DNA from: a virus
Length of the DNA: 23,398 nt
Virus record (IMG/VR): IMGVR_UViG_3300048537_000020
Location: 1 to 23,398 of that record
Direction: 5' to 3' (one strand)
Part shown: in pieces, positions 16,329 to 23,260 of the stretch
Layout: each line of letters opens with the position of its first letter
How positions within the stretch are numbered: the stretch's first letter is position 1
Notes under the pieces: generated by a model
What the model saw: the letters and a program-made list of their open reading frames with translations, nothing else
Databases searched by the model: none
What the model was told of the DNA's origin: nothing
Program-made: the position numbers and the translations under genes

Positions 16329-18512
16329 GTGGCCGATCCCAGCCCCATCACTCTCTCTGACGACATCGTCCGCACGGCGCAGACGGCGGCCGTCTATCTT
16401 CGGCAATTCTGGGCGGGCACTTGGACTGAAAAGCCGTTTCTCTACTGCGATTCTGCCTCGTGGGTCGCGAGTCCCAGCATTGCCTCGGCTCAGCTCTCTT
16501 GGACCTACGGCCGCGGTGTTCGGCAGGATGAAACCACGGTGGGTACGGTTACCCCTCTGAGTATCGAGGGCTGGTGGGTCAAGATTGTCTTTGACCAGGG
16601 GGATGATGACGACCTGCTGTGGTACGGCTTCGTCGATGAAGTGACGCGTCACATGGGCGGGGATCTCGTTGTCGCGAGCGCCCGAGTGGCGACCGGGCAC
16701 CAGACGTTTTTGTGTCGGGGCATGGAGGCTTTGCTTGATCGTCACATAGTGCGCTCGGCCTGGTGTGCGGACGGCACGGCCGAGGCCCAGATACACCGGG
16801 GACTAGAATTCAACGCGCCCAATCGGTCGGACGACGCCGGCAACAGATCGGCGGCCATCGGACCGCGCGGGTTCCACCTGTTTTCCGATAATCTCACGAC
16901 GGCCAACAAGTGGGCAACGCGGCACATTCTCGACTATCTCTTGGAGTACCATGCTCCACGCGACCGCCAGGGCGCAAAGGCCGTCACGTTCAAGACGCAT
17001 TTTGACGCCAGCCTGTATTTGCCAAACTGGGACACTCCGCGGCTCGCCTCGCATGGCCGGACAACGAAGCATCTCTTAGACGCAATCATGGATCGGCGTC
17101 GAGGATTGTCTTACGTGGTGGAGGTCGACTCGGACACAGAAGAGGTGATGATCCGGCCGTGTAAGTTTCTCGATACAGACATTTCCGTTTCGGGCGGGCA
17201 TGTTCTCAATCAGAGCAACGCGCAAAAGTCCGTTGATTTTCAGCAAACTCCAGACGTAGCGTCTGCAATGCTTCGATCGGTGGCTGGGCGAACGTATCAT
17301 CAAGTGGCGGCCTTCGGTCGACAGATGATCGTGTGCGAGACGATTCGCGAGGGCGCTGGGTCGATCGTTGCCCACTGGAACACGGGGGCTCTTCAGACAG
17401 CGTACAACGCGGGGGCATCGGGCGAGGGCGACTACCCCGCAGCAGCGAATCGGACGGAACGTAGGCAACGGAACATCGAGTGGCGGAGTGCTGAAACGTA
17501 TTCGCGGGTTTACAGTCACTTTGGCCCAGATGATTCCTGGGATTCGGCCATCCAAACCAATCAAGTGGTATACGCTGACCTTGGCTTGAACTTCCAGACC
17601 GACTATCTCTTTTATCGGCCAACCCAGCGCTTTGAGCGAACGCTGCCTCTGAAGACCGATCACGTCTACCCGACAGCTCACGTTGGTGGGTTGACGCTGG
17701 CAAGCGTGACCGACAACACGCCGTCAGGCAAGGCTTGGGAGTACCTTCGCCCAATCGTGGCGATGACGCTACACGATGACTTGCCGGGAACGAGCAGCAA
17801 GTGGGCCGAAGTCGACAAGCTGTCAGTGGCGGCTGGAGTCGAAGGAACTGGCGATGGGCACGGCAGGACGTTCGGTTGCTCCGTCCGAATGCAAAACGAT
17901 GCCCTGGGGTTTGTCCTCAAGGTCCACGGCGCCCCGCAGTGGGCGATTGCCAAGACGGATTTCACGGCACCCGATGATTCGGATCTTGGAGGTACTTATC
18001 ACCCTATCGGCGATTACGACTGGAAGGATGACCTTGCAGCCACCGTCGCCAGCAAAGCGGACTATTTTGTCAGCTCAGCCTATCCGGAGACAGTGACGGC
18101 CCAAACCGATGCACTCCGCGTCTTGTACCTTGACGCATCGGCAAAGGCGGGGCTGGAGATCCTTGTTGACGACACGATGGTTGACGTACAGGACGGGGAC
18201 CGTGTCGAAAGCGGAAGCTCCACCTATTACATCAGGGACGATCGGGAGATGCTCGAACAGATCGCTCGGATTGCTCACGAGTGGTACGCCGTGGTTCGCC
18301 AAACGTTGTCTGTGACGTGGAACCAAATCGAGAATGCTGGGCTGTTTTCGATCGGTGACCTCATCACGACAATCGGAGCCGACGAAACCGAGGAAGACGT
18401 TCGGACAGTCATCACGTCAATTCGGATTGCCATGGCCCAGAGTGACCAGCAGTTCAATCGGCTAACCATCGAGACGCAGTGGGCCGACCTTGACCTTGTA
18501 GGAATGTATTGA
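16329..18512 (+). CDS. Large tail-tip / baseplate hub-like protein
   Basis: 727 residues from a GTG three bases after the preceding stop. No transmembrane segment. The N-terminal ~130 residues (SAQLSWTYGRGVRQDETTVG, WWVKIVFDQGDDDDLLWYGF) resemble the first beta domain of phage hub proteins, which bind the tail tube; the C-terminal end (ENAGLFSIGDLITTIGADET, RTVITSIRIAMAQSDQQFNR) is like the recurrent strand region of that class. By order it would match the gp27-like hub or lambda gpJ position. Fold assignment is tentative; a receptor-binding role is possible. Confidence 0.5.
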   Translation: MADPSPITLSDDIVRTAQTAAVYLRQFWAGTWTEKPFLYCDSASWVASPSIASAQLSWTYGRGVRQDETTVGTVTPLSIEGWWVKIVFDQGDDDDLLWYGFVDEVTRHMGGDLVVASARVATGHQTFLCRGMEALLDRHIVRSAWCADGTAEAQIHRGLEFNAPNRSDDAGNRSAAIGPRGFHLFSDNLTTANKWATRHILDYLLEYHAPRDRQGAKAVTFKTHFDASLYLPNWDTPRLASHGRTTKHLLDAIMDRRRGLSYVVEVDSDTEEVMIRPCKFLDTDISVSGGHVLNQSNAQKSVDFQQTPDVASAMLRSVAGRTYHQVAAFGRQMIVCETIREGAGSIVAHWNTGALQTAYNAGASGEGDYPAAANRTERRQRNIEWRSAETYSRVYSHFGPDDSWDSAIQTNQVVYADLGLNFQTDYLFYRPTQRFERTLPLKTDHVYPTAHVGGLTLASVTDNTPSGKAWEYLRPIVAMTLHDDLPGTSSKWAEVDKLSVAAGVEGTGDGHGRTFGCSVRMQNDALGFVLKVHGAPQWAIAKTDFTAPDDSDLGGTYHPIGDYDWKDDLAATVASKADYFVSSAYPETVTAQTDALRVLYLDASAKAGLEILVDDTMVDVQDGDRVESGSSTYYIRDDREMLEQIARIAHEWYAVVRQTLSVTWNQIENAGLFSIGDLITTIGADETEEDVRTVITSIRIAMAQSDQQFNRLTIETQWADLDLVGMY

Positions 18513-19126
18513 TGCCGAGCGAGCAGTGGATGCGCGACGTTCAAGCAGAGCTGGCCGCGCTGCGTCGGCACGTGGAGCAGTTGCAGGACCGGGCGCCGGT
18601 GGCGTGTGAGAGTTCGCAGATACGGTTAGCGCAGACTGTGGAGAAAAGTGGAACCACCTACCCGATTGATGGTAGCGGCGCCGATACGTTTTGGTTCGTT
18701 TTCGTCGATGCGACATTCACCGAGGCGCAAGGCAACCAGACGCCGACTTACAAAACGAACCAGCCGACGACGGCGCCCATGTACTTGGCGCACTGCATCG
18801 AGGGCGCGTGGTATCCCGAGAGCAGCCGTGTGTGGGTGGCGTGGCAAAACGGCCGATGGTGGATCATTGGCAAGGTCGGCTATCAGGCCCGGTGGATCAC
18901 GTTCGTAGTCAACGACGCAACCGGCTTCAGCACGACCGACGCCTCCGTCACTGTCGACGGCGTGGCCTACTTCGACGGCTACGAGCCGGCGAGCCCTGTC
19001 ACGACGGTCTACAATCTCGCGATCAGCGCGAACCGCCTTTTTGAGGGCGACGATGACGACGTTGGTATGGCGATTTACGACCCGGCTGGGGACAAGTATC
19101 ACATCTTCCAAATGGAGTGCCCTTGA
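18512..19126 (+). CDS. Tail-tip/fibre protein with N-terminal coiled coil
   Basis: 204 residues; the ATG at 18512 overlaps the hub stop (TGATG). An N-terminal coiled coil (DVQAELAALRRHVEQLQDR) suggests a trimer. The rest is beta-rich (YPIDGSGADTFWFVFVDATF; WVAWQNGRWWIIGKVGYQAR), as in short tail fibres or tip adaptors. The TTGACG of the next module's promoter overlaps this gene's stop codon, so the HNH module begins immediately at its end. Confidence 0.6.
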   Translation: MPSEQWMRDVQAELAALRRHVEQLQDRAPVACESSQIRLAQTVEKSGTTYPIDGSGADTFWFVFVDATFTEAQGNQTPTYKTNQPTTAPMYLAHCIEGAWYPESSRVWVAWQNGRWWIIGKVGYQARWITFVVNDATGFSTTDASVTVDGVAYFDGYEPASPVTTVYNLAISANRLFEGDDDDVGMAIYDPAGDKYHIFQMECP

Positions 19127-19150
19127 CGTGGTGCCTTATTATAATAGAAT
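19123..19150 (+). promoter_or_regulatory. Promoter of the HNH module
   Basis: TTGACG (19123-19128), 16 bases, then TAGAAT (19145-19150), overlapping an AT-rich TTATAATAGAAT run in otherwise GC-rich DNA. The -35 overlaps the upstream stop codon. It should start transcription near 19157, at the base of the hairpin below. Confidence 0.6.
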
Positions 19151-19152
19151 GC

Positions 19153-19184
19153 GAGCAGCCGAGAGGATGCACTCTCGACTGCTC
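19153..19184 (+). promoter_or_regulatory. Hairpin in the HNH 5' leader
   Basis: GAGCAG-C-CGAGAG (19153-19165), six-base loop, CTCTCG-A-CTGCTC (19172-19184): 12 pairs with one C/A mismatch. No T-run follows, so it is not a terminator. It sits between the promoter and the ATG at 19221 and could stabilise or control the mRNA. Confidence 0.6.
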
Positions 19185-19220
19185 TTGCCACAACGCAACC
19201 CTAACAGGGAGGGTCACATC

Positions 19221-19778
19221 ATGGCTACGCGGAAGTCTACCACGAAACAGATCCCCTTGCCAGTCGAAACGTCCCGCCGCTTCGCTCGCATTCCAGAATG
19301 GTCAGGCTATGCCGCCAGCGATGATGGACACATTTGGTCATCGAAATCTGGTAGATGGACACGCTTGAGCGACACACCAGATCGCGCCGGAAGACCACGC
19401 GCAACATTGTATGACCAGGGCCTTATACACCGAGTCATTGTGTGCCGCTTGATCTTGCTGGCATTTGTGGGCTCGTGTTCTTCTGGCCAAGAATGCCGCC
19501 ATCTCGACGGCGATCCAGCAAACAACAACATTGAGAATCTCCAGTGGGGTACGCGTTCAGAGAATCACCACGATGCTATACGACATGGTACCCATACTTG
19601 CCTATCTGGCGAGCGGCATCCTGCTAGGCGCGTTACTGCATCAATGGCCAGCGACATGGTCCGATTGGCCAAGATCATGCCGCGCAAGATGATAGCTTCA
19701 CACCTCGGAGTCTCTTACGCAACGGTCTGTCGCTATCTTCGTCGAAGTTTACATACACAGGCCGCGTTCAATGAGTAG
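19221..19778 (+). CDS. HNH homing-type endonuclease with NUMOD4-like and HTH parts
   Basis: 185 residues. Near residues 22-40, RIPEWSGYAASDDGHIWSS fits the NUMOD4 motif of phage homing nucleases. HRVIVCRLILLAFVG leads into the HNH_3 core CRHLDGDPANNNIENLQWG...SEN at about residues 90-113, with the His/Asn residues expected for a beta-beta-alpha metal site. Near residues 140-173, SDMVRLAKIMPRKMIASHLG with VSYATVCRYLRR reads as a helix-turn-helix. AGGGAGGG precedes the ATG; an earlier in-frame ATG (19041) lies inside the upstream gene. It has its own promoter and leader hairpin. By hand, 31 of 60 bases are G+C at 19561-19620 against 39 of 60 at 18961-19020, consistent with transfer. Confidence 0.88.
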   Translation: MATRKSTTKQIPLPVETSRRFARIPEWSGYAASDDGHIWSSKSGRWTRLSDTPDRAGRPRATLYDQGLIHRVIVCRLILLAFVGSCSSGQECRHLDGDPANNNIENLQWGTRSENHHDAIRHGTHTCLSGERHPARRVTASMASDMVRLAKIMPRKMIASHLGVSYATVCRYLRRSLHTQAAFNE

Positions 19779-20319
19779 GGTTCGCCGAACTTGGCACCGC
19801 CTGCGAAGCGGCCTGTATGTTCCGCGATTGCTGCGCCGCGTACACCGGAACGAATGGGGTGGGCTGTGGTATCCGTTCTGTGACTTTCCGTGCGAAGCGA
19901 ACGGCGATTGTCACGATTTGACGACAAGCGACACGGTAGATGTAGGCTTCGACGAAACGGCGTTTGCCAACAACTATTGCAGCGACTGCGAACTGCTGGA
20001 GCCGCCTTACACTCTTACCTGGAGCATTCCGGACGCTGCGTGGGTGTATTCAACTGGCACGATCTGCGACAGCCTCGATATTCTATTCTGGCCCAGGTGC
20101 GATCCCGGCGGCGCATACAGCGGGGATTGTGTGGCGCGGGTGGAAATCGTATTTATGACCGGCGCATACGGCACCTTCTACTATTACCAAGACACCTACG
20201 ACCCCGAAGAGCGCACGAGCTGGACGATCCCGTTTGACAGCGCGCCCGCAAGCGATCCCACCTACGGCCCGTGCGATGACGAGGCATATCCCAGTGAGGT
20301 AACGGTCACGAAGAACTGA
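19771..20319 (+). CDS. Cys-rich beta protein of the tail region, unknown
   Basis: 182 residues. A basic start (SRVRRTWHRLRSGLYVPRLL) is followed by Cys clusters (CDFPCEANGDC; NYCSDCELL) and an acidic, strand-rich C-terminus (ARVEIVFMTGAYGTFYYYQD). The ATG overlaps the end of the HNH gene; before HNH insertion it would have followed the tail-tip gene directly. Cysteines could bind metal or form disulphides in the virion. No family recognised. Confidence 0.6.
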   Translation: MSRVRRTWHRLRSGLYVPRLLRRVHRNEWGGLWYPFCDFPCEANGDCHDLTTSDTVDVGFDETAFANNYCSDCELLEPPYTLTWSIPDAAWVYSTGTICDSLDILFWPRCDPGGAYSGDCVARVEIVFMTGAYGTFYYYQDTYDPEERTSWTIPFDSAPASDPTYGPCDDEAYPSEVTVTKN

Positions 20320-20732
20320 TGCACGACTGCACACCGGTATTGACTGACGGCGAGTGGGTTTGTTCCCATTGCGGGTTTGGCAAGGGCAAGGGGCGCGACG
20401 AGCCTTTTCGGAAGAATTGTGTTGCGACCACCGACGATCGCTCGATACTTGAGCGTGACGACGGAGCGTCAATGCCTCCCCTCCGTCGCCAAGCATGGAA
20501 CCTCGCCTCCGCTCTTGCTGCGTTCGTCGCGGATGGATGCTGGACACTGACCGCTGACCAGTATCGTGAGCGGCTGGTCGTCTGCGATACATGCGAGCAC
20601 CGTCGCCGCAACCGCTGTAGGAAGTGCGGTTGCCGATTAGCGATCAAGGCTAAAGGCCGGGCGTTCAGATGCCCGGAGGACAGATGGCCGAATCTGGAGC
20701 ACAGCGAATCACCAACGCAATCGCCGAGCTAG
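20319..20732 (+). CDS. Zinc-ribbon protein, unknown
   Basis: 137 residues. The N-terminus has CTPVL...VCSHCGFGKGK; the C-terminal half has CDTCEHRRRNRCRKCGCRL followed by CPEDRWP, a C-x2-C ... C-x2-C-x-C pattern seen in small phage proteins that end in 'C-P-x-x-x-W'. The ATG overlaps the previous stop (TGATG at 20317-20321). Its 3' end overlaps the next gene by 49 bases. Metal binding is likely; role unknown. Confidence 0.65.
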   Translation: MHDCTPVLTDGEWVCSHCGFGKGKGRDEPFRKNCVATTDDRSILERDDGASMPPLRRQAWNLASALAAFVADGCWTLTADQYRERLVVCDTCEHRRRNRCRKCGCRLAIKAKGRAFRCPEDRWPNLEHSESPTQSPS

Positions 20733-20929
20733 AATCCAACGGCTTGGCCACACGGCCGTGGGCGATGGCCGGGCTCAATCTCTCCCTTTGCCAGAAGTGC
20801 CCGGAGTGGATGGGCAGCGGGTGTTTTGAGGTGAGTTTGGAGCCTGGAAAGTTCGCAGAGTTTCTCGTCAACGCAAAGCGGAACTGCCCGCGGTGGGAGG
20901 AGCTTCACCAGCGCATTACTCTGGAATGA
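20684..20929 (+). CDS. Small Cys-containing protein, unknown
   Basis: 81 residues from ATG 20684, three bases after GGAGGA; an in-frame ATG at 20669 would add five residues and cannot be excluded. A helical start (AQRITNAIAELESNGLATR) precedes CQKCPEWMGSGC and NCPRWEEL, four cysteines suited to one zinc. It overlaps the previous gene at its 5' end and the minus-strand gene by 14 bases at its 3' end, so two transcripts converge here. Confidence 0.55.
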   Translation: MAESGAQRITNAIAELESNGLATRPWAMAGLNLSLCQKCPEWMGSGCFEVSLEPGKFAEFLVNAKRNCPRWEELHQRITLE

Positions 20930-21455
20930 GCCAATCGTCCGTCATCTCTCGTTGGGGTGCAAAAACTTCTGCCGTATCCCACCCTGGGCGGCCAGGCTGA
21001 TCGACAATGCGATCGACGAACTCCAGTATTGCTCGTCCCTTGAAATCATGGAAGGCTATACCATTTCCCCATCCGCTATTAACGACCATCAAACGCTTAC
21101 GGCCAGTGATGTCGTAGAGGTACAATCCAGGTACGCGATCGACTTTGCCCAGTCGGTCAAACCCGAGTCTGAGTAGAATTCTGCCAGCCCTATCCCGAAG
21201 GATGAAGCCTTCAGCCTCCACGATCGTCGGTTGTAGAGACGGCTGTGGAGGCGGGGTTGGACTAGGCTTGACCGAACGGAGTTGGGCCACGTCGTCAGAG
21301 AGTTGAGAGATGCGGGACTCCAAAGTGACGATTTGCTGCTGTGCTGTTGCATCAGCGCGATGAATGGCGCGGCCCGCTATGGCACAGAGGAGCAGCAAGA
21401 CAAGAAGGGTGCAGGCGAAAAGTAATGCCAAGACGATGACCGAGCGTTTCTGCAT
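20916..21455 (-). CDS. Membrane-anchored protein with repeated D-x-x-G beta motifs
   Basis: 179 residues, the only convincing minus-strand gene. Residues ~5-29 are a strongly hydrophobic signal anchor (SVIVLALLFACTLLVLLLLC). A short coiled coil follows (QQQIVTLESRISQLSDDVAQ), then a proline-rich linker, then three repeats of a beta unit: EGFILRDRAGRILLRLGF, GLYLYDITGRKRLMVV, GIAFHDFKGRAILEFV. This 'F-x-L-x-D-x-x-G-R' repeat recurs in bacterial, notably planctomycete-type, surface proteins. GGGAGGG lies just upstream of its ATG. Orientation and its own promoter suggest expression in the lysogen (a moron), perhaps changing the cell envelope. A spanin-like lysis role seems less likely, as no partner is visible. 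Confidence 0.75.
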   Translation of the reverse strand: MQKRSVIVLALLFACTLLVLLLLCAIAGRAIHRADATAQQQIVTLESRISQLSDDVAQLRSVKPSPTPPPQPSLQPTIVEAEGFILRDRAGRILLRLGFDRLGKVDRVPGLYLYDITGRKRLMVVNSGWGNGIAFHDFKGRAILEFVDRIVDQPGRPGWDTAEVFAPQREMTDDWLIPE

Positions 21456-21491
21456 TCTCTGCCCTCCCTGTCATTCGCTCCCACCGCCAGC

Positions 21492-21521
21492 ATCTTAGCC
21501 GGAATCCCGTCCCTCTGTCCA
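21492..21521 (-). promoter_or_regulatory. Promoter of the minus-strand membrane gene
   Basis: Read on the minus strand: TGGACA, 18 bases, TAAGAT, ending about 37 bases before the ATG. Hexamers differ from consensus by one and two bases; the spacer is one base long. Confidence 0.45.
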
Positions 21522-21943
21522 GCCCTCCTGTCCTGATCGGGCTCCTTCGGCCGATCCTCCGGCCTGCCAGGGCCCGCAACAGAGGCCGTCCTGGGGCGTC
21601 TGGCGGGGCGTCCGCGCGGACAAGGGATTGTCCCTTGTGGTGTCCCCAGTGTCCCCACGCTAAGTGCTGTAGCTGGCCTGGTTTAGCATCGGGCGCCGGC
21701 ACTTGAAATGTCCCCAGTGTCCCCAGGGCTGTCCCTCAAGATGTCCTCACCCCCCGGCTCTGGAGCCCGGCGCGCGCCGCCTAAGCCGGTCCGGACGGCC
21801 GCTCTGCGCCGCCTGACCCGGCGCCCGGGGCGGATTCCGGCCGCTGCCTGCGGATTCCGGGAAATTCCCGTCGCCGTAACTGCCTATCTGGCGGGGACTT
21901 CTGACTATTTCCCCGAAATCCCCGGAATTATCCCCGTAGCCTA

Positions 21944-21971
21944 TAGACACACGGGGCCGATTGGCTACAAT
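21944..21971 (+). promoter_or_regulatory. Promoter of the small-gene operon
   Basis: TAGACA (21944-21949), 16 bases, TACAAT (21966-21971), both one base from consensus. Transcription from about 21978 would give a ~70-base leader containing the first leader element. TCCCCG repeats directly upstream could bind a regulator. Confidence 0.65.
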
Positions 21972-22002
21972 GAGGACATGGACAGGACAAAAACCAACAC
22001 GA

Positions 22003-22050
22003 CACGGGGCACTCGCCGACTGAGAGAGTCGGAGGCAAAGGGAGAACGAG
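22003..22050 (+). ncRNA. Leader element copy A, upstream of the gene at 22051
   Basis: Conserved flank CACGGGGCACTCG, a hairpin CCGACT-GAGAG-AGTCGG (22016-22032), then GGCAAAGGGAGAACGAG holding the ribosome site, directly before the ATG. A nearly identical copy lies at 22223-22269, with two compensatory base-pair changes in the stem. CTCG (22012-22015) could also pair with CGAG (22047-22050). No known family recognised. Confidence 0.65.
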
Positions 22051-22215
22051 ATGATGACCGACCCCACAAACGAAGGCATGACCTTTTTTTCGGTTCGCCG
22101 CATCGACAGCGAGGAAACCCCTGAACATGAATACGAATGCCTAGACGAGGGCTGTGCCCGACTGCTTGCGGCTGGCGAGCACGGTGGTGATCCGGAAGAC
22201 TATGAGGTGATTTGA
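22051..22215 (+). CDS. Small acidic protein, unknown
   Basis: 54 residues (MMTDPTNEGMTFFSVRRIDS..., ending GGDPEDYEVI), too short for most gene finders. Acidic, with two cysteines. The ribosome site AAAGGGAG sits inside leader element A, six bases before the ATG. A second ATG follows at once. Together with the next gene it forms a leader-plus-short-gene pattern repeated twice. Function unknown. Confidence 0.6.
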   Translation: MMTDPTNEGMTFFSVRRIDSEETPEHEYECLDEGCARLLAAGEHGGDPEDYEVI

Positions 22216-22222
22216 CCCATCC

Positions 22223-22269
22223 CACGGGGCACTCGCCCGCTGAGTGAGCGGGGGCAAAGGGAGAACGAG
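22223..22269 (+). ncRNA. Leader element copy B, upstream of the gene at 22273
   Basis: Same layout as copy A: flank CACGGGGCACTCG, hairpin CCCGCT-GAGTG-AGCGGG (22236-22252), then GGCAAAGGGAGAACGAG. The 13-base left and 17-base right flanks are identical to copy A, while stem positions 3 and 4 change as pairs (G-C to C-G, A-T to G-C). It starts eight bases after the stop of the preceding gene. Confidence 0.65.
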
Positions 22270-22272
22270 AAC

Positions 22273-22524
22273 ATGACGACTGAACAGCGACAACAACTTG
22301 AAACCGCGATCGGTGGCTATCTGTCTTCGGCCAGGAACCCTTGCGGCGTAGAGTTCTACCACGAACCGGAGAGTGACACACCTTGGCGGATCGCCGACGA
22401 TCATGCAGAGGAATCGTACGCGACGTTTGAGGACCTGCTTGCGGCCACGGCAGACTGGAAAAGGGCGTTTGACGCCGACGAGGCGTTCGAGGCCACACAA
22501 GAGCAGCTTGGCCTTTCTGACTAA
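22273..22524 (+). CDS. Small acidic protein, unknown
   Basis: 83 residues, acidic and mainly helical (TEQRQQLETAIGGYLSSARN; YATFEDLLAATADWKRAFDA). No family recognised. Its ribosome site AAAGGGAG belongs to leader element B. It is probably in one operon with the 54-residue gene and the HTH gene. Small acidic phage proteins of this kind sometimes inhibit host enzymes; that is speculation here. Confidence 0.6.
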   Translation: MTTEQRQQLETAIGGYLSSARNPCGVEFYHEPESDTPWRIADDHAEESYATFEDLLAATADWKRAFDADEAFEATQEQLGLSD

Positions 22525-22528
22525 CTCC

Positions 22529-22629
22529 CTGGGGCGCCGGTACGCCTGGCCCAGGCGGGCGGCTCCGGGCACCGGCACGGGGCCAGCAATGGCCATCCGA
22601 GCAACGTGTGGCCGCCTGCGGCGCCCCAG
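22529..22629 (+). other. GC-rich, strongly foldable intergenic segment
   Basis: CTGGGGCGCC (22529-22538) pairs perfectly with GGCGCCCCAG (22620-22629). Inside, GCGGGCGGC (22556-22564) pairs with GCCGCCTGC (22611-22619) with one G-T pair, and GGCC-AGCAAT-GGCC (22581-22594) forms a local hairpin. The 101-base unit fills the gap before the HTH gene. It could be a structured leader RNA or a palindromic repeat. No known family recognised. Confidence 0.55.
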
Positions 22630-22650
22630 CCTACTTGATGAGGACCAAGG

Positions 22651-22875
22651 ATGTCAAAACACTACAGCCCCACCCCCGCCGGCCTACGCAAGGCACGTGA
22701 GTCCAAGTTCCCCTCGCAGGACGCACTCGCCGAAGCACTCGGCTGGGCTCGGGAAGAGGTCAACGCAGTCGAATGTAGTCGCAAGGCGATCGGCCTCAAA
22801 CGGCTGCACAAATGGGCCGCGGCGTGCGGCTGCGAGGTCCGGCTGGTCCCGATCGACAGAATGACGGGAGGATAG
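22651..22875 (+). CDS. Helix-turn-helix (Xre/Cro-like) protein
   Basis: 74 residues. LRKARESKFPSQDALAEALG is a typical first part of a Cro/C1-type HTH, followed by WAREEVNAVECSRKAIGLKR as the recognition helix and next helix, ending in LHKWAAACGCEVRLVPID, the common 'helix plus strand' tail of Xre-type antitoxin-like and Cro-like proteins. The ATG follows AGGA by about eight bases. It may regulate the small-gene operon or the control region upstream. A type II antitoxin is an alternative, as the next gene overlaps in operon fashion, but that gene shows no toxin motif. Confidence 0.7.
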   Translation: MSKHYSPTPAGLRKARESKFPSQDALAEALGWAREEVNAVECSRKAIGLKRLHKWAAACGCEVRLVPIDRMTGG

Positions 22876-22877
22876 CC

Positions 22878-23120
22878 GTGCTGGTGAAGCTCAGCAAGCG
22901 GGAGATCGGCCGTGTCTGCCAATCGCTCCGATTGGCGATCGAGTATCAGGAATCGAAGATCGACGCTCACACCACGACGGTCCGCAGAGGCGGCACTCTG
23001 GTCTCGCAAACAGTATCGGGACAAGCGGCCTTCGTGCGCCGGTGGCGTCGTGACATCGCAGCGTTTCAGCGACTTATAAAAGACCTCAAAGCCGCGCTAC
23101 AGCCGATCGACGGGGCTTGA
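22878..23120 (+). CDS. Small basic helical protein, unknown
   Basis: 80 residues from GTG 22878, with GGGAGGA at 22866-22872 and a two-base gap from the HTH gene, so the pair is co-translated. Helical and basic (LSKREIGRVCQSLRLAIEYQ; RRWRRDIAAFQRLIKDLKAA). No family recognised. It is the last gene before the attachment-site candidate. Its pairing with the HTH gene is the only clue to function. Confidence 0.6.
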   Translation: MLVKLSKREIGRVCQSLRLAIEYQESKIDAHTTTVRRGGTLVSQTVSGQAAFVRRWRRDIAAFQRLIKDLKAALQPIDGA

Positions 23121-23260
23121 CGGCCGGCTCGGCACTCGTCAGAATGCCCGTGCTGGCTCTTCTCAGAAGGTCACGCTGAGGGACATCTAGCTCCCTCTGA
23201 CGCGGGGCGACATCCGCTCCATTCTACCGGCGATTCTCGCCCAAAGTGATCAGCACCTCG

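Larger units (their letters stand above)
21456..22000. other. Gene-poor control region with dyads and iteron-like repeats
   Basis: No convincing gene. Seen: perfect dyad ACAAGGGATTGTCCCTTGT (21620-21638); TGTCCCCA in four copies as two tandem pairs (21641, 21650, 21709, 21718); GCGGATTCCGG twice, 20 bases apart (21830, 21850); GGGAAATTCCC (21859-21869); TCCCCG three times (21910, 21919, 21931) just upstream of a promoter. Divergent promoters flank the region, so it could be a genetic switch, an origin, or both. Confidence 0.6.

Noticed and set aside
21641-21726. CRISPR array from the TGTCCCCA repeats
   Set aside because: Repeats are only eight to nine bases, in tandem pairs without regular spacers; iteron-like sites fit better.
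21708-22124. Open frame of 138 codons on the + strand across the control region
   Set aside because: Arg/Pro-rich low-complexity translation, no ribosome site, and it overlaps the promoter, leader element A and the better-supported gene at 22051.
22651-23120. Toxin-antitoxin pair
   Set aside because: The HTH protein could be an antitoxin, but the partner shows no known toxin motif, so the call is not supported.
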